Shown piece by piece: positions 62,730 through 64,000 of a stretch of DNA of 64,000 nt. This DNA is from Microthrixaceae bacterium (GTDB lineage: Bacteria; Actinomycetota; Acidimicrobiia; Acidimicrobiales; Iamiaceae). Position 1 is the stretch's first letter, and each line of letters begins with the position of its first letter. The position numbers and the translations under genes were made by a program. The stretch is taken from the NCBI GenBank assembly GCA_016702505.1, contig JADJDU010000030.1, positions 443,650 to 507,649 on the forward strand. Direction: 5' to 3'. The notes under the pieces were generated by a model. That model made no database searches, had not been told where the DNA came from, and saw only the letters and a list, made by a program, of their open reading frames with translations.

Positions 62730-63607
62730 TCGCGTTGGTGGCGGCATCGCTGGCCGGTCTCGGCGTTCACCTGTGGTGGACGGCGCGCTTCGAGGGAATA
62801 CGAGGATTTGCCAGTCGCCCCGAGAGGAGCTTCGACCACGGCCGCACCTCGGCCACGGACTGGTTGGTGCAGGCTGGCCTAGACCAAGTGAGGCCACGAG
62901 AGTTCGTGGCGGCAACCCTCGCCATCGCCTTGTTGACCGCGATGGTCACTTACGGGATCTTCGCTTCGATCGCCCCATCCCTGGTGATGGGCGTCTTCGG
63001 AGGCACCGCACCGGCCGGGGTTCTGAGACAACGTCGAATCCGGGCCCGTGAGCGCGCTCAGGAAGCGTGGCCTCGGATCATCGAAGAGATCCGCATCCTC
63101 ACCGGCTCGGTGGGCCGGTCGATCCCCCAAGCCTTGTTCGAGGCGGGGGCCCGCGCCCCCGAAGAGCTCCGACCGGCTTTCGAGGCCGCTCACCGGGAGT
63201 GGCTGATCACCACCGACTTCTCGCGGACCACCTCGGTCCTCAAGGCCCGATTGGCCGATCCCACCGCCGATGCCACCTGCGAGACGTTGTTGGTCGCCCA
63301 CGAGGTGGGAGGAGCCGACCTGGACCGTCGCCTCGAAGCCCTGGCCGAAGACCGGATCCACGATGTGCACGGAAGGCGCGATGCCCGCGCCCAGCAAGCC
63401 GGCGTCAGGTTCGCCCGCAAGTTCGTTCTCATCGTTCCCTTTGGTATGGCGTTGGCGGGGATGTCGGTTGGAAACGGCCAGTCCGCCTATCGCGAACCGA
63501 CTGCGCAGGCGATCGTGGCCGTGGCCATCCTCATGGTGGTGGTGTGTTGGTCATGGGCCGGGCGCATCATGCGCATCCCCGAAGAGGAACGGGTGTTCGC
63601 GTCATGA
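62726..63607 (+). CDS. Tad inner-membrane platform protein TadB-like (type II secretion F domain)
   Basis: A 293-aa protein starting at GTG overlapping the CpaF stop. It has two N-terminal membrane segments (FVAATLAIALLTAMVTYGIF and APSLVMGVFGGTAPAGVL) and two near the C-terminus (FVLIVPFGMALAGMSVGNGQ, IVAVAILMVVVCWSWAGRIM). The cytoplasmic F domain lies between them (IIEEIRILTGSVGRSIPQAL, ETLLVAHEVGGADLDRRLEA). It is the usual TadB partner of CpaF. Confidence 0.9.
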   Translation: MIALVAASLAGLGVHLWWTARFEGIRGFASRPERSFDHGRTSATDWLVQAGLDQVRPREFVAATLAIALLTAMVTYGIFASIAPSLVMGVFGGTAPAGVLRQRRIRARERAQEAWPRIIEEIRILTGSVGRSIPQALFEAGARAPEELRPAFEAAHREWLITTDFSRTTSVLKARLADPTADATCETLLVAHEVGGADLDRRLEALAEDRIHDVHGRRDARAQQAGVRFARKFVLIVPFGMALAGMSVGNGQSAYREPTAQAIVAVAILMVVVCWSWAGRIMRIPEEERVFAS

Positions 63608-64000
63608 GCCGCCTGGTGGTGCCGGTCCTCCTCTTGAGTGGGGTGGGTGCGACTCTGATCCTGTCCGAGCTTCGGTGGTTCTCTCGACGGCCGCTCGACG
63701 AGCGGCTTCAGCCCTACGTTCCGGGAGGCTGGCAACGCCCTCCCCGTCTTGGCCTCCTCTCGGTGGGAACGTTCCGCGAGGTGATCCGACCGTTGGCCAC
63801 CGTCGTCCGGCGTCTGGTTGGCCAGGTCTTCCCGGAGTGCGTGACGACCTCGCCACCGTCTGGCCCGCATCCACAGCCCGCTCGATGCCGGGGCTCTCCG
63901 GGTCCGACAACTGGCGTGGGCCACAGGAGTGTTCGTCATCGGGGCCGCGACCGTCGGCCTAATCTCACCTCCCCCGCTGCTGGCCTTGCTGGTGCTGATC
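63604..64000 (+). CDS. Second Tad platform protein, TadC-like; partial, with two frameshifts near 63835-63865
   Basis: ATG overlaps the TadB stop. The first part (SRLVVPVLLLSGVGATLILS) and TFREVIRPLATVVRRLVGQV are in one frame. The following VRDDLAT and then RLARIHSPLDAGALRVRQLA with VFVIGAATVGLISPPPLLAL are in the other two. Adding one G to TTCCCGGAGTG and one C to GCCACCGTCTG rejoins all three into one TadC-like N-terminus, so two homopolymer deletions are likely. The gene runs off the right edge. Confidence 0.8.
   Translation, partial: MSRLVVPVLLLSGVGATLILSELRWFSRRPLDERLQPYVPGGWQRPPRLGLLSVGTFREVIRPLATVVRRLVGQVFPECVTTSPPSGPHPQPARCRGSPGPTTGVGHRSVRHRGRDRRPNLTSPAAGLAGAD

Overview
The window looks like a chromosomal segment of a GC-rich actinobacterium, most plausibly of the class Acidimicrobiia; this is inferred from gene content and order. 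Supporting signs are a small WhiB protein, an actinobacterial-type RNase P RNA, a primary sigma factor gene directly behind dnaG, a phoH-ybeY-CBS/CorC-era-recO-uppS-glyQS cluster, leaderless promoters, many GTG/TTG starts, and secreted proteins with Thr/Pro-rich tails. Codon and base usage are uniform except in the IS30 insertion at the left end. No prophage, plasmid origin or CRISPR array was seen.

Layout. 0-3 kb: the N-terminal part of an RHS/YD-repeat secreted protein that runs off the left edge, with a complete IS30-family element sitting in its signal-peptide region next to an 11-unit AG dinucleotide tract. 3-10.6 kb: housekeeping and metabolic genes (DUF445, trpD, DUF4126, a GHMP sugar kinase, DJ-1/PfpI, acyl-CoA dehydrogenase, GNAT, whiB). 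10.9-16.1 kb: a glycerol-metabolism operon (glpD, an alkyl-DHAP-synthase-like flavoenzyme, a small membrane protein, an FGGY kinase). 16.3-18 kb: two exported ferritin-like proteins. 18-22 kb: rnpB, a DUF457 membrane protein, a CT398-type zinc-ribbon protein and a class A penicillin-binding protein. 22-33.7 kb: a GGDEF-EAL protein, a GH36 alpha-galactosidase, an NmrA-like protein, a DUF4214 surface protein, a compact sigma-like protein, NUDIX, an inositol-phosphatase-like gene, a LON-domain protein and three tRNAs. 33.7-38.2 kb: rpoD, dnaG and a TerC transporter behind a yybP-ykoY-type (manganese) riboswitch.

38.3-48.3 kb is the most interesting stretch: a DUF2470 protein, a TetR regulator, two exported neocarzinostatin-fold proteins (one with an LPRTG wall-sorting signal), a DtxR/IdeR-like box, a heme oxygenase, and a complete Dpp/Opp-type ABC importer in one overlapping operon. 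I read this as a probable heme (iron) capture, import and degradation system in which neocarzinostatin-fold proteins would take the role of the wall-anchored heme receptors of other actinobacteria. 48.3-58 kb holds conserved housekeeping genes. 58.2-64 kb holds a Tad/Cpa-type secretion or pilus operon (cpaB, cpaE, cpaF, tadB, tadC-like) divergent from a small MerR/BldC-like DNA-binding protein.

Caution on quality: glpD, tetR, rpoD, dinG, era and tadC all carry one- or two-base frameshifts. Most are explained by loss of a base from a short homopolymer, and several of the genes are normally essential, so sequencing error is the best explanation. The transposase also changes frame. These genes are annotated across the break.
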